Source: Nitrospira sp. CR1.1 (lineage in GTDB: Bacteria > Nitrospirota > Nitrospiria > Nitrospirales > Nitrospiraceae). Taken from it: a stretch of DNA of 64,000 nucleotides. The number at the start of each line of letters is the position of its first letter. Positions within the stretch are counted from its first letter, which is position 1. Location of the stretch: assembly GCA_014055465.1 (NCBI GenBank), contig WIAF01000008.1, forward strand, positions 1 through 64,000, written 5' to 3'. A model generated the notes under the pieces. The model did no database searches. It had not been told where the DNA came from and worked only from the letters and a program-made list of their open reading frames with translations. Below are positions 37,890 to 47,062 of the stretch, piece by piece. Both the position numbers and the translations under genes were made by a program.

Positions 37890-38195
37890 ATGGCTGTCCC
37901 CTTATCCTACTATTTGATCCTGAGCGGGTTCGTGTTTCTCACCGGCGTGGTGGGAGTGCTCATCCGCCGGAACATCATTGTCATTTTGCTGTCGGTGGAG
38001 TTGATGTTGAATGCCACGAACATCAACTTCGTGGCCTTTTCGGAATATTTTCACAATGTGGCGGGGCAGGTGTTCGTGTTCTTTGCCTTGACCGTGGCGG
38101 CGGCGGAAGTGGCCGTAGGCCTGGCCATTATTATCGCTCTCCACCGAGCGCATTCATCCATCTATATCGACGACCTGAAGCTCTTGAAACGATAG
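37890..38195 (+). CDS. nuoK: NADH-quinone oxidoreductase subunit K
   Basis: 101 residues, the ND4L-type subunit with three helices. The two buried Glu of the proton path are visible in 'LLSVELMLNATNINFVAF' and 'LTVAAAEVAVGLAIIIALHR'. Length and sequence are standard for the family. Confidence 0.98.
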   Translation: MAVPLSYYLILSGFVFLTGVVGVLIRRNIIVILLSVELMLNATNINFVAFSEYFHNVAGQVFVFFALTVAAAEVAVGLAIIIALHRAHSSIYIDDLKLLKR

Positions 38196-38211
38196 GCCGA
38201 CCTGACCAACG

Positions 38212-40110
38212 ATGCTGTACGCGCTGATCCCATTTCTTCCCTTGTTCTCCTTTCTGATCGTCGGCATCGGCGAACAATGGATCAAGGACCGCGCGCATCT
38301 GGTAGCCGTCCCGGCTATGGTGGGCTCCTTCCTGCTGTCGCTCATGGCCTTGCATGATGTCGCGACCGGCCAGGCTGTCAACGTGCCCCTCTATACCTGG
38401 CTGACCTCGGGCAACCTGGACATTCACATCGGCATTTCCATCGATCGCCTGACCGCCGTCATGCTGATCCTCGTCACCACCGTCAGTACGCTGGTGCACA
38501 TCTATACCATCGGGTACATGCACGGCGAGCCTGGGTACGCCCGCTTCTTCGCCTATATCGCGCTCTTCACCTTCTCGATGTTGATGCTGGTGATGGCGGA
38601 CAATCTGTTGCAATTATTCGTATTCTGGGAAGCGGTCGGGCTCTGCTCCTACCTGCTGATCGGACACTGGTATGAACGGGCAAGCGCCTGCGCCGCCGCG
38701 ACAAAGGCCTTCCTGGTTAACCGCGTCGGAGACTTCGGGTTCATCCTCGGCCTGTTCCTCGTCTGGTATTCCTTCGGCTCGCTCGACTATGCCACGGTGT
38801 TTGCGCAAGCTGGACAATTGGCCTCCAAGACCACAAACCTCCTCAGCCCGTTCGGCGGCACCTGGGACGTCTCGGTCATGACCATGATCTGTCTCCTGCT
38901 TTTTACCGGGGCAGTCGGCAAATCCGCGCAAGTGCCGCTCCATGTCTGGCTTCCCGATGCGATGGAAGGACCGACGCCGATTTCAGCCTTGATTCACGCC
39001 GCCACCATGGTCACGGCAGGCGTCTTCATGGTCGCGCGATTAGCCCCGCTCTACAACCTTTCACCCACAGCCATGACGGTCGTCGCGCTGGTCGGGGCAC
39101 TCACGATGATGCTGGGCGCCACCATCGCCCTGACCCAGACGGACATCAAGCGCGTGGTGGCCTATTCGACCATGAGCCAGCTTGGGTACATGGTGATGGC
39201 CTGCGGCCTGGGCGCGTACAGCGCCGGCATGTACCACCTGCTCACCCATGGCGCCTTCAAGGCGCTTCTGTTTTTGGGCTGCGGCTCGGTCATCATCGCG
39301 CTCCACCACGAACAGGACATGCGCCACATGGGGGGATTGAAGGACACGCTCCCAATTACCTACTGGACCTTCCTGGTCGGTTCACTCGCGCTGGCCGGGT
39401 TCCCGCTGACCGCCGGGTTTTTCAGCAAGGATGATCTGCTGGTCTCCTCCTGGTCGGCCGGTCCTCTGGGCCAGGTCCTGACCATCTGCGGATTGCTGAC
39501 GGCGGGATTGACCGCCTTCTATAGCTTCCGGCTCGTGTTCGTCACCTTCTGGGGCAAGTCCCGCGTCGATCCGCACCATGCGGGCCATCTTCACGAACCT
39601 TCAACGACGATGACCGCGCCATTGATGGTGCTGGCCGTGCTGAGTATTGTCGCCGGGTATCTGGGCATCCCGGCGTTTCTGGAACCGGTTTTTCATGGGG
39701 AAGGCGCAGGCGCCCATCACGAAAACAGCGCCGCCTTGGGCATCATGGCGCTGGCGACCCTCATGGGGCTGACTGGCATCGGCGCGGCCTACTACCTCTA
39801 TGTGCTGAATCCCGGTTTGCCGGATCGCCTCGCGCAACAGTGGCGCGCGGCCTATGAGCTGTCTTTGCATAAATGGTACATCGACGAAGCCTACGACCGC
39901 TCCTTCGTCCGTCCGACCCTGTCGGCCGCGCAGGGGCTGTGGAAACATGTCGATGTGGCCGTCATCGACGGCGCCGTCAATGGAGTCGCCCGGGCGATTG
40001 CCTGGGGCGGCTGGTTGATCCGACTGACACAGAGCGGCCAGACGCAGCATTACGCTCTTGGCATGACACTGGGTGCCGTCGTCATCCTGACGGTGTATTT
40101 ACTGCTGTAG
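38212..40110 (+). CDS. nuoL: NADH-quinone oxidoreductase subunit L
   Basis: 632 residues, the distal antiporter-like proton-pumping subunit with the lateral amphipathic helix. The core 'EAVGLCSYLLIGHWYERASA' and the Lys helix 'GAVGKSAQVPLHVWLPDAME' carry the conserved Glu and Lys of the pump. 'ATMVTAGVFMVARLAPLYNL' and 'SHGAFKALLFLG'-type sequence ('LTHGAFKALLFLGCGSVIIA') complete the family pattern. The C-terminal extension ('LHKWYIDEAYDRSFVRP') is the NuoL arm. Confidence 0.98.
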   Translation: MLYALIPFLPLFSFLIVGIGEQWIKDRAHLVAVPAMVGSFLLSLMALHDVATGQAVNVPLYTWLTSGNLDIHIGISIDRLTAVMLILVTTVSTLVHIYTIGYMHGEPGYARFFAYIALFTFSMLMLVMADNLLQLFVFWEAVGLCSYLLIGHWYERASACAAATKAFLVNRVGDFGFILGLFLVWYSFGSLDYATVFAQAGQLASKTTNLLSPFGGTWDVSVMTMICLLLFTGAVGKSAQVPLHVWLPDAMEGPTPISALIHAATMVTAGVFMVARLAPLYNLSPTAMTVVALVGALTMMLGATIALTQTDIKRVVAYSTMSQLGYMVMACGLGAYSAGMYHLLTHGAFKALLFLGCGSVIIALHHEQDMRHMGGLKDTLPITYWTFLVGSLALAGFPLTAGFFSKDDLLVSSWSAGPLGQVLTICGLLTAGLTAFYSFRLVFVTFWGKSRVDPHHAGHLHEPSTTMTAPLMVLAVLSIVAGYLGIPAFLEPVFHGEGAGAHHENSAALGIMALATLMGLTGIGAAYYLYVLNPGLPDRLAQQWRAAYELSLHKWYIDEAYDRSFVRPTLSAAQGLWKHVDVAVIDGAVNGVARAIAWGGWLIRLTQSGQTQHYALGMTLGAVVILTVYLLL

Positions 40111-40179
40111 TTGGAAGAGATTGTGGAACCACTGAAGACCGGTAGGTCCTTTTACGTTTCACCTGTGGAGTAGATTTTC

Positions 40180-41739
40180 GTGACCTCGTTCCCCTGGTTG
40201 AGCCTGATCGTCTTTTTCCCGCTGATCGGAGCCGTGCTTTGCTTCCTGGTCAAGGCCGAGTCCTCACGCTGGGTGGCGCTCGCCTTTACCATCGGCAATT
40301 TTTTCCTCTCTTTGCCGCTCTGGTGGTTGTTCGACACCTCTCACGCTCAGATGCAGTTCGTGGAGCGTGCCTCCTGGATCAATTCCCCGCCCGTGAACTA
40401 TAGCCTGGGCATGGACGGCATCAGCTTCCCATTGGTGCTCATGACCACCTTCCTCATGCCGTTTTGCGTCACGGTGTCTTGGACGGCGATCGAAAAACGC
40501 GTGCCGCTGTTCATGTCAATGCTCCTGATCATGGAAACGGCAATGGTCGGTGTGTTCGTCGCGCTGGACTTCGTGCTGTTCTACGTGTTCTGGGAAGTCA
40601 TGCTGATCCCGATGTATCTGTTGATCGGCGTCTGGGGTGGTCCGAATCGCCTGTATGCGGCGATCAAATTTTTCCTCTACACGTTGGCGGGCAGTTTGCT
40701 CCTGCTGGTCGCTATCCTCGCGCTGTATTTCCAGGGCGGGCATACCTTCGATATCCTTGAACTGAGTCGAGGGACGTATGGCGCCACACTCCAGATGTGG
40801 CTGTTCCTGGCCTTCTTCGCCGCCTTCGCGGTGAAGGTTCCGATGTTTCCCTTTCATACCTGGCTGCCGGACGCGCACGTGGAAGCCCCGACCGCAGGCA
40901 GCGTCATTCTCGCCAGCGTGCTGCTGAAAATGGGCACGTACGGATTTCTCCGCTTCACCTTGCCAATGCTTCCGGACGCCACCGTAGCGTTCACCAAACT
41001 GATGATTGCCCTGTCGATCGTGGCCATTATCTATGGGGCCTACATGGCGCTGGCGCAGACGGATATCAAGAAACTGATCGCATACTCCAGCGTCAGTCAT
41101 ATGGGCTTCGTCACGTTGGGCATTTTCGTCCTCAATATCCAGGGCATCGAAGGGGCGGTCATGCAGATGGTCAACCACGGAATCACCACGGGGGGGCTCT
41201 TCCTCTGTGTAGGCATCGTGTATGAACGGACCCATAGCCGTCAGATTCTGGACAATACCGGCCTGGCCGGGCCCATGCCGCGATATGCCATGTTTCTGAT
41301 GATTTTTGCCTTGTCCTCCTTAGGGCTTCCGGGCACTAACAGTTTCGTCGGCGAATTTCTCGTCTTGGCCGGCACGTTCGTCTGGAGCCAGTTTGCTACG
41401 GCCTTCGCCGCATTGGGCATCATTCTGGCCGCCGCCTATATGCTCTGGCTCATGCAGCGGGTCGTATTCGGCACCCCTGCACCCGCGCATCGTGCCCATC
41501 TTCTTGACCTCAATGCCAGAGAGACGGCTACGCTCGTTCCGTTAATCGTCCTGGTCTTCGTGCTGGGTATTTTCCCCAATCCGTTATTGACCCGCATGCA
41601 TGCCAGCGTGACGAATCTCCTGAACGGACAGAAGGCTCCGGCGTTTGCGACGGCCCCTCAGCAAGCCTCCCTGCCGAAAGCGGCGGCAACGATGGCGGCT
41701 ATTCCCTCTTCACCTTCCCAACAGGCAGCGGCACGATGA
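40180..41739 (+). CDS. nuoM: NADH-quinone oxidoreductase subunit M
   Basis: 519 residues, the middle antiporter-like pump subunit. The conserved Glu lies in 'YVFWEVMLIPMYLLIGVWGG' and the Lys in 'FAVKVPMFPFHTWLPDAHVE'; 'AYSSVSHMGFVTLGIFVLNI' is also typical. The start is GTG at 40180 with GGAG upstream. Only one nuoM is present, so this is the canonical 14-subunit arrangement, not a complex I with two NuoM copies. The gene overlaps nuoN by 4 nt. Confidence 0.98.
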   Translation: MTSFPWLSLIVFFPLIGAVLCFLVKAESSRWVALAFTIGNFFLSLPLWWLFDTSHAQMQFVERASWINSPPVNYSLGMDGISFPLVLMTTFLMPFCVTVSWTAIEKRVPLFMSMLLIMETAMVGVFVALDFVLFYVFWEVMLIPMYLLIGVWGGPNRLYAAIKFFLYTLAGSLLLLVAILALYFQGGHTFDILELSRGTYGATLQMWLFLAFFAAFAVKVPMFPFHTWLPDAHVEAPTAGSVILASVLLKMGTYGFLRFTLPMLPDATVAFTKLMIALSIVAIIYGAYMALAQTDIKKLIAYSSVSHMGFVTLGIFVLNIQGIEGAVMQMVNHGITTGGLFLCVGIVYERTHSRQILDNTGLAGPMPRYAMFLMIFALSSLGLPGTNSFVGEFLVLAGTFVWSQFATAFAALGIILAAAYMLWLMQRVVFGTPAPAHRAHLLDLNARETATLVPLIVLVFVLGIFPNPLLTRMHASVTNLLNGQKAPAFATAPQQASLPKAAATMAAIPSSPSQQAAAR

Positions 41740-43211
41740 CTTTTCCACTCCAAGATCTCCTGGCCATTCTTCCCGAACTGATCGTCATCGGTACGGCCTG
41801 CCTCATTCTGGCATTAGACCCGATCCTGGGAGCAGACAAAAAGGACGTCCTCGCTTGGCTGACGCTGGGCGCTCTGGCGATGTGCATGGGCCTGACTTCG
41901 TCTCACCTGACCGGTCAAACCTATGCCTTCAGTAATCTGGTGGTGATCGATTCGTACGGCGCCTTCTGGAAACTCCTGTTGTATGTCGTGACCGGCCTCA
42001 CCGTCCTCCTGTCTCTGGCCTATCTCAAAGCCGAGCGATTGAGCATCGGGGAATACTACGGCTTCATTCTGCTGGCATTGGCCGGGATGATGGTCATGGT
42101 GTCCGGCGCCGACCTGCTCACCATTTATCTCGGCACCGAACTGATGTCGCTCTCGCTCTATGTCATGGCCGGGTTAAAAAGAACGGAAGCCCGCTCGCTG
42201 GAAGCGTCAGCCAAGTATTTTGTGTTGGGCGCCTTCTCCTCCGGCGTCTTGCTGTACGGCATTTCCCTGCTCTTCGGTCTGGCCGGCAGCACGCGGCTGT
42301 CGGTGATTGCCGAGGCCATTACGGCGCAAGGCACCGCCAATCCGCTGCTGTCGCTGGCACTGGTGCTCCTGGCCGTCGGGTTCGGATTCAAGCTCGCGGT
42401 CGTGCCCTTTCATATGTGGACGCCGGACGTCTACCAGGGCGCGCCGACCTCGGTCACCGCCTTTATGGCCGTGGCCTCCAAAGCCGCCAGCTTCGGCGCC
42501 TTCCTCCGCGTGTTCGTGGAAGGCCTGGGAGGGGCGAGCGCTGACTGGTCGGTCCTGTTTACCATCATCTGTCTGGCCACCCTGGCGCTGGGAAATCTCG
42601 TCGCGATCGTACAGACCAGCATCAAACGCATGCTGGCCTACTCCAGCATCGCCCACGCGGGATATGCGCTCATCGGCGTCGTCGTGGCAGCCGGTCATAG
42701 GGGCGAAGCCGCCTCTAGCGGATTCGCCAGCGTGTTGCTGTATCTCGCCGTCTACTCTTTTATGACGCTCGGGGCCTTCGCCCTAGTCGGCATGTTGCGA
42801 AAAGAGGGACAAGAGAGCGAGAACATCGAGGATTACGCCGGACTGGCCAAACGTGAGCCGCTGGCGGCGTTTTTCATGCTGGTGTTTCTGATCTCGCTGG
42901 CCGGCATTCCTCCGACCGCAGGCTTTATCGGCAAGTTCTATATTTTTATGGCCGCCGTGAACGGCGGCATGACCTGGCTGGCGGTCGTCGCGGTCATTTT
43001 CGCCGCCATTTCCGCGTTCTACTACTTGCGGATTGTGATGGTGATGTACATGCGAGAACCCGAGGGAGCCGCGGCCTCTCAGTCACGGCTGGAAACCTCT
43101 CCCGCGCTGTCCTTCGTCCTCGCCTGTGCCATCGCCGGCGTGGTGTTTCTCGGCCTCTTCCCGAACGGCCTGTGGTCGCTGGCCACCCATGCGGCGCCGC
43201 TCCTGAAGTAG
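41736..43211 (+). CDS. nuoN: NADH-quinone oxidoreductase subunit N
   Basis: 491 residues, the proximal antiporter-like subunit (ND2 homologue). The pattern 'DLLTIYLGTELMSLSLYVMA' holds the conserved Glu. 'GFGFKLAVVPFHMWTPDVYQ' holds the pumping Lys, and 'MLAYSSIAHAGYALIGVVVA' follows. The ATG overlaps the nuoM stop (ATGA). It is the last nuo cistron, and no strong terminator hairpin is seen in the 138 nt before the next gene. Confidence 0.98.
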   Translation: MTFPLQDLLAILPELIVIGTACLILALDPILGADKKDVLAWLTLGALAMCMGLTSSHLTGQTYAFSNLVVIDSYGAFWKLLLYVVTGLTVLLSLAYLKAERLSIGEYYGFILLALAGMMVMVSGADLLTIYLGTELMSLSLYVMAGLKRTEARSLEASAKYFVLGAFSSGVLLYGISLLFGLAGSTRLSVIAEAITAQGTANPLLSLALVLLAVGFGFKLAVVPFHMWTPDVYQGAPTSVTAFMAVASKAASFGAFLRVFVEGLGGASADWSVLFTIICLATLALGNLVAIVQTSIKRMLAYSSIAHAGYALIGVVVAAGHRGEAASSGFASVLLYLAVYSFMTLGAFALVGMLRKEGQESENIEDYAGLAKREPLAAFFMLVFLISLAGIPPTAGFIGKFYIFMAAVNGGMTWLAVVAVIFAAISAFYYLRIVMVMYMREPEGAAASQSRLETSPALSFVLACAIAGVVFLGLFPNGLWSLATHAAPLLK

Positions 43212-43349
43212 CCTCCCGGTGCCAGGGTTGCCACCCCACGTTGATCTGCATCCCGATTCTCGATGGTGCGCAGGCGTTCCTTGTCAGGCTTTCCTCAACG
43301 ATCTTGGGCATCCATCGCTCCGCACCGATCCTGAATCGCGCGGGCCTGC

Positions 43350-44201
43350 ATGACGGAACTCACATTTTTCTCCAACGTGTTCGACACCTTCAGGCGGCGC
43401 GGCTGTCCCAGCCTAGCAGCTTCGTTGGCGTTTTATTCGATCCTCTCCCTCTTCCCGATGGTATTCCTGCTGCTCTACGGCATCAGTTTCATCGTGAGCC
43501 AGGACGTAATCGGCTATCAGTTTCTGCTCGGGTTCCTGAAAGGGTTTCTCCCCAGCATGGGCGAACGCCTGGCCAGGGATATCCGGCGGGTCGCCGAACA
43601 AGAGGAAGTGCGCTGGGCGGTGTTTCTGGCATTCGGATGGTTCAGTGCGCTGGTGTTCTACGAATTAGACTATGCGATGAACACCGTGTTCGGCACGGCA
43701 GCCAAGCGGCATCCGTTGATTTCCACTCTGGTCGCCGTGGCCCTGATCTGGATGCTGGGATTTCTGACGCTCATCTCCTTCGTTGCCACCCAGGCCATCG
43801 AGTTACTCACCGCCTATGCGCCCCATTTTCTGGGCATGAATTTGGTGGCGATCGCGGCCCACGACTTTCTGCTCACCTATACGCTTCCCTTCCTGCTCGC
43901 CTTCGCGTCCGTCACCTGCTTGTACCGGTTTCTTCCTCACCAGCGGCCCACCTGGCGGGAAGCGACGATCGGTGGCGCGGTGTTCAGTCTCCTCTGGGTC
44001 TCCGCCAAGGTGCTCTTCGTCACCTATTTGGAAGATGCCGCCGTCTACACCCAAATGTACGGCTCCCTGCTCGAAGTCGTCTTACTGCTGCTGTGGGTAT
44101 ACTATTCTTCGGCGCTAGTTCTGCTGGGAGCCGTTGTCACCCATGAATGCCAATGCCGGCGCCCGGTCAGGCTGGACGAGTCGGCCACGCTGCCCGGTTG
44201 A
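43350..44201 (+). CDS. YihY/BrkB-family membrane protein
   Basis: 283 residues with six predicted membrane helices. 'FRRRGCPSLAASLAFYSILS' followed by 'LFPMVFLLLYGISFI' is the family's N-terminal mark. 'RPTWREATIGGAVFSLLWVS' and 'YTQMYGSLLEVVLLLLWVYY' complete the pattern. Family members were once called ribonuclease BN by mistake; their function is still unclear, and envelope or transport roles have been suggested. The C-terminus ends with 'ECQCRRPVRL', a short Cys pair in a basic tail. It is on the same strand as nuoN with a 138-nt gap and converges on the protease gene. Confidence 0.9.
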   Translation: MTELTFFSNVFDTFRRRGCPSLAASLAFYSILSLFPMVFLLLYGISFIVSQDVIGYQFLLGFLKGFLPSMGERLARDIRRVAEQEEVRWAVFLAFGWFSALVFYELDYAMNTVFGTAAKRHPLISTLVAVALIWMLGFLTLISFVATQAIELLTAYAPHFLGMNLVAIAAHDFLLTYTLPFLLAFASVTCLYRFLPHQRPTWREATIGGAVFSLLWVSAKVLFVTYLEDAAVYTQMYGSLLEVVLLLLWVYYSSALVLLGAVVTHECQCRRPVRLDESATLPG

Positions 44202-44278
44202 CCATCCCGCGTTGATGTCTCACACCTCACGGTCGATGGCTTGCCGATGCGGGATGCGGGGCGGAGGGAGCGGCCCGG

Positions 44279-45454
44279 CTACGAGGAGGAGGCGCCCATG
44301 CCTGACGGATGGCGTTGTTCGATAAAGTGTCCGATGGACGCGCGTGTGACCAGTCCCAACAATTGACTGTCTTCGACCACGACCAGTCGTTCGGCCCCGC
44401 TCGCCATCATCTGTTCCAAGGCCTGCATGGCTGAACGATCCGGAGAGATGGCCATTTCGTCGCCGGCGGGTTGCATAATATCGGCCACGCGGCGAAAGGC
44501 CCAGAGGGAGTTTTTGACTGACTGAATATCGCGGACCGCTACCACGCCCAGCAGGCGGCCTTCATGCACCACCGGAAATCCTCCATAGCCGTAGGGGAGG
44601 AAGTATTGATTCACCGCTTCCTCCAACGAGAGCTCCGGGGAGAGGGCCACGACATTTGCGACCATGAGCTCGCGAACCGGCACCGCCGCCAGCGACGCGC
44701 GGATGACCGCCTGTTTCCGGCTCCCACGGGCCGCCGCAAACAGAAACGCGCCCAGCAACACGATCCACCCTCCGCTGCTCGCGAGCGCGCTGGACGCCGT
44801 GCCGGAAAGCGCGCCGAAAACAAGCAGCGCGCCGAATAGCGCGAATGTGATTCCGAACAGCAGTCCAACAAGAGCCGCCTGACTCGTTGCACGATAATAA
44901 TCCTTGCTCCAGGCCCACAGTCCGGCCCGCAAGGCGCGACCGCCGTCCAACGGAAACCCCGGCAGGAGATTAAACAGGCCCAACTGAGTATTGACCATTC
45001 CGAGCAGCGTGCCCAAGGCTACTAACCCGTGCAGAGAGGAGCCTGCCGGGAACGATTCCAACACCGTAACGAACAGGAGAGAGATGCCTGCCAGTATAAA
45101 ACTGACGAGCGGACCCGCGATCGCAATCAGAAACTCCGCCCGCGGATGGGGCGGTTCTTTTCGCATCTGCGCGACTCCGCCGAAGATGAAGAGCGTAATC
45201 TGCCCGATCGGAATGCGATAGCGCAGCGCCACCAACGAATGGCCCAGCTCGTGCAACAGGACGGAGGCAAACAACAGGAGCGCCGCCACGCCGCCCATCG
45301 CCCAATAGCGGGGCTCGGATAAGCCGGGAAGCGTGTCCGGCAGATAGCCGGTCGCCAGCGACCAGGTCATGAAGACAAACACGAACAACCAGGAAGCATG
45401 CACATGGATGGGAATGCCGAACATCCGTCCGATTTTCCAATCTGGTCCTTGCAT
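44279..45454 (-). CDS. Site-2-protease-type M50 metalloprotease with CBS pair
   Basis: About 391 residues. Membrane helices carry the zinc site 'LLHELGHSLVALRYRIPIGQ' (HExxH) and the third ligand 'LPGFPLDGGRALRAGLWAWS' (DGG). This is the S2P family that cleaves membrane-embedded regulators. The C-terminal 130 residues form two CBS domains ('VRELMVANVVALSPELSLEE', 'ADIMQPAGDEMAISPDRSAM'), which sense adenine nucleotides. The order matches SpoIVFB-like S2P-CBS proteins. The start MQGPDWKIGRMFGIPIHVHA is typical, so the ATG at 45454 is chosen. The substrate is unknown; it is transcribed divergently from the deacetylase gene. Confidence 0.93.
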   Translation of the reverse strand: MQGPDWKIGRMFGIPIHVHASWLFVFVFMTWSLATGYLPDTLPGLSEPRYWAMGGVAALLLFASVLLHELGHSLVALRYRIPIGQITLFIFGGVAQMRKEPPHPRAEFLIAIAGPLVSFILAGISLLFVTVLESFPAGSSLHGLVALGTLLGMVNTQLGLFNLLPGFPLDGGRALRAGLWAWSKDYYRATSQAALVGLLFGITFALFGALLVFGALSGTASSALASSGGWIVLLGAFLFAAARGSRKQAVIRASLAAVPVRELMVANVVALSPELSLEEAVNQYFLPYGYGGFPVVHEGRLLGVVAVRDIQSVKNSLWAFRRVADIMQPAGDEMAISPDRSAMQALEQMMASGAERLVVVEDSQLLGLVTRASIGHFIEQRHPSGMGASSS

Positions 45455-45525
45455 GGTTTCACCGTAGCAGCCACCCCGAGTAAGCGTCAACTATCGTAGA
45501 TGCGCCCCATCAGGTATACTGCGCC

Positions 45526-46248
45526 ATGCACTGGAAAACATGGCGGATCGGAATCGCGGTGATCTGCGGGTTGACCCTGGCCATGGGAGCCTGGCCCGCG
45601 TCGGCACAGGTCATCAAAGCCGGTCCTGCCTCCTGCCCTGCCGTGGCGCTTACCTATGATCTGTGCCCCGTTCGCACCGCTTCGGGCTTCGATCGCGAGT
45701 TGATCGATTTCCTTATCGAACACAAGGTGCCGACGACCTTCTTCATGTCCGGTCGTTGGATGACCAAACACGATGCCGAAGTGAAGCAGCTCTTGGCCGT
45801 TCCGTTTTTCGAGATCGGCACACACGGCGACGTGCATGCGCATCTGCCGATGCATGAAGTCGAGGAACAGCGACAGGAAATCATGGGACCGGTGCGTCTG
45901 CTCAAGACCAAGTACGGTCGCCCGGCGGCGCTGTTTCGACCGCCCTATGGCGAATATAACGACGAGACAGTGGAAGCCGTGAAAGCGCTCGGCCTGCGCT
46001 TCATTCTGTGGAGTATTGAATCCGGCGACCCAGATCCCACCCTGAGCGCCGAAGCGATCCTGACCCGTGTTCAGAAGCGACTCAGACCGGGCAGTGTCAT
46101 CGTCTTGCATGCGAATGGAAAAGGGAAACATACCCGTGAAGTGACCGAGGCCCTGGCCGGGCACCTCTTACCCGACAAGGGTCTGACCCCGATGACCGTC
46201 TCGGATCTTCTGCGATGCAACCAATCGACGATCGCACCCGCACCATAA
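45526..46248 (+). CDS. Secreted polysaccharide deacetylase (NodB-like)
   Basis: 240 residues with a signal peptide ending at PASA. The NodB motifs are present: 'VALTYDLCP' (catalytic Asp; the second Asp of the usual TFDD is Leu), the zinc pair in 'EIGTHGDVHAHLPMH', 'LFRPPYGEYND', and 'SIESGDPDPTLSAEAI'. 'VIVLHANGKGKHT' supplies the last His. It should remove N-acetyl groups from an envelope polysaccharide or peptidoglycan. The loss of the second Asp is common in one NodB subgroup. Its 3' end overlaps the acetyltransferase gene by 34 nt. Confidence 0.9.
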   Translation: MHWKTWRIGIAVICGLTLAMGAWPASAQVIKAGPASCPAVALTYDLCPVRTASGFDRELIDFLIEHKVPTTFFMSGRWMTKHDAEVKQLLAVPFFEIGTHGDVHAHLPMHEVEEQRQEIMGPVRLLKTKYGRPAALFRPPYGEYNDETVEAVKALGLRFILWSIESGDPDPTLSAEAILTRVQKRLRPGSVIVLHANGKGKHTREVTEALAGHLLPDKGLTPMTVSDLLRCNQSTIAPAP

Positions 46249-46712
46249 TCCGCGACATGCGGGAGGAGGATCGCGATGCCGTGATCGGCATCCTGACCAG
46301 CTCCGATCCCTGGAAGCGCCTGGGCTTTACCGCCTCCGACTGGCTGCGCATCTTTGCGCCGCTGCCTGCCGGACGCGACACGTTCATTCTGGACGTGGAT
46401 GGAACCGTGGTTGGCATTGCCATCGTGCGGAGAAAGTTTTTGTTCGGCGACTATCTGGAATTGCTCGGGATTGCCCCGTCAGCAACGGGCCGGGGCTTCG
46501 GCAGCCGTTTGCTATCCCACATTGAATCGCTCACCTTCGCACGAGCCCCGAACCTGTTCGCCTGCGTCTCGGACTTCAATGACGCCGCCCGTGCGTTCTA
46601 CCGTCAGCAGGGGTATAAGGAAATCGGGCCCATGCCCAATTTCTTGATCCCCGGGTATGCCGAAATCCTCCTCCGCAAAACGGCCGGCCCGGCGAAGGGT
46701 GTCGTAAAGTGA
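46215..46712 (+). CDS. GNAT-family N-acetyltransferase
   Basis: 165 residues. The GNAT fold is evident: 'IIRDMREEDRDAVIGILTSS', strand 'DTFILDVDGTVVGIAIVRRK', the acetyl-CoA loop 'LGIAPSATGRGFGSRLLSHI', and 'VSDFNDAARAFYRQQGYKEI'. The acceptor (an amino group of a small molecule or protein) cannot be predicted. It starts inside the deacetylase gene, so the two may be translationally coupled. A later ATG at 46257 would lose the first strand, so the upstream start is preferred. Confidence 0.88.
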   Translation: MQPIDDRTRTIIRDMREEDRDAVIGILTSSDPWKRLGFTASDWLRIFAPLPAGRDTFILDVDGTVVGIAIVRRKFLFGDYLELLGIAPSATGRGFGSRLLSHIESLTFARAPNLFACVSDFNDAARAFYRQQGYKEIGPMPNFLIPGYAEILLRKTAGPAKGVVK

Positions 46713-46721
46713 GTCGCAGCA

Positions 46722-46904
46722 ATGGCCCAGATCGTTCTTGAATTTCTGTATCAGTTTCTTGCGGAAATACTTTGTTGTGGAACCGGACGTGGGCTTCTAG
46801 TCCTGATTGGCACCGATCCAGAGCGCCATGAAACCCTCTGCACCATAGTTGGATTCATATTTTGGTCACTCCTAGGAATTTCGATATGGTGGTTCATGTT
46901 TTAG
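46722..46904 (+). CDS. Small membrane protein, unknown
   Basis: 60 residues with two hydrophobic stretches ('AQIVLEFLYQFLAEILCC' and 'IVGFIFWSLLGISIWWFM') around a short polar loop. The coding sequence is markedly poorer in GC than its neighbours (about 45% against 60%), which hints at foreign or relaxed origin. The ribosome-binding site is weak. The motif 'CCGTGRGLL' resembles a recurring 'CYGTGR' in small hypothetical membrane proteins I have seen, but no function is known. It lies directly before the palindromic element. Confidence 0.55.
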   Translation: MAQIVLEFLYQFLAEILCCGTGRGLLVLIGTDPERHETLCTIVGFIFWSLLGISIWWFMF

Positions 46905-46930
46905 CTTTTCATTGAGGAATCATTAGAGAG

Positions 46931-47043
46931 TGCTCAAAACAGTTTCCAGCAAGGCCGCAAGGAGTGCGAACCCCGAGGCGTACGCGGAGGGTACGTTGAG
47001 GGGTTCGGACGACTGAGAACGCCGCTGGAGACTGTTTTCAGCA
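46931..47043. repeat. 113-nt palindromic (MITE/REP-like) element
   Basis: The ends TGCTcAAAACAGTtTCCAGC (46931-46950) and GCTGGAgACTGTTTTcAGCA (47024-47043) pair along 20 positions with two mismatches. Inside, GAACCCC/GGGGTTC and GTAC/GTAC form further stems. The element could fold as one long structured hairpin. I remember similar cagtttccagc...gctggagactgttttc blocks as frequent intergenic repeats in Nitrospira genomes, though only one copy is in this window. It ends 19 nt before the glyoxalase-family gene. Confidence 0.75.
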
Positions 47044-47062
47044 GCCGACAGGGGTGCCAATC

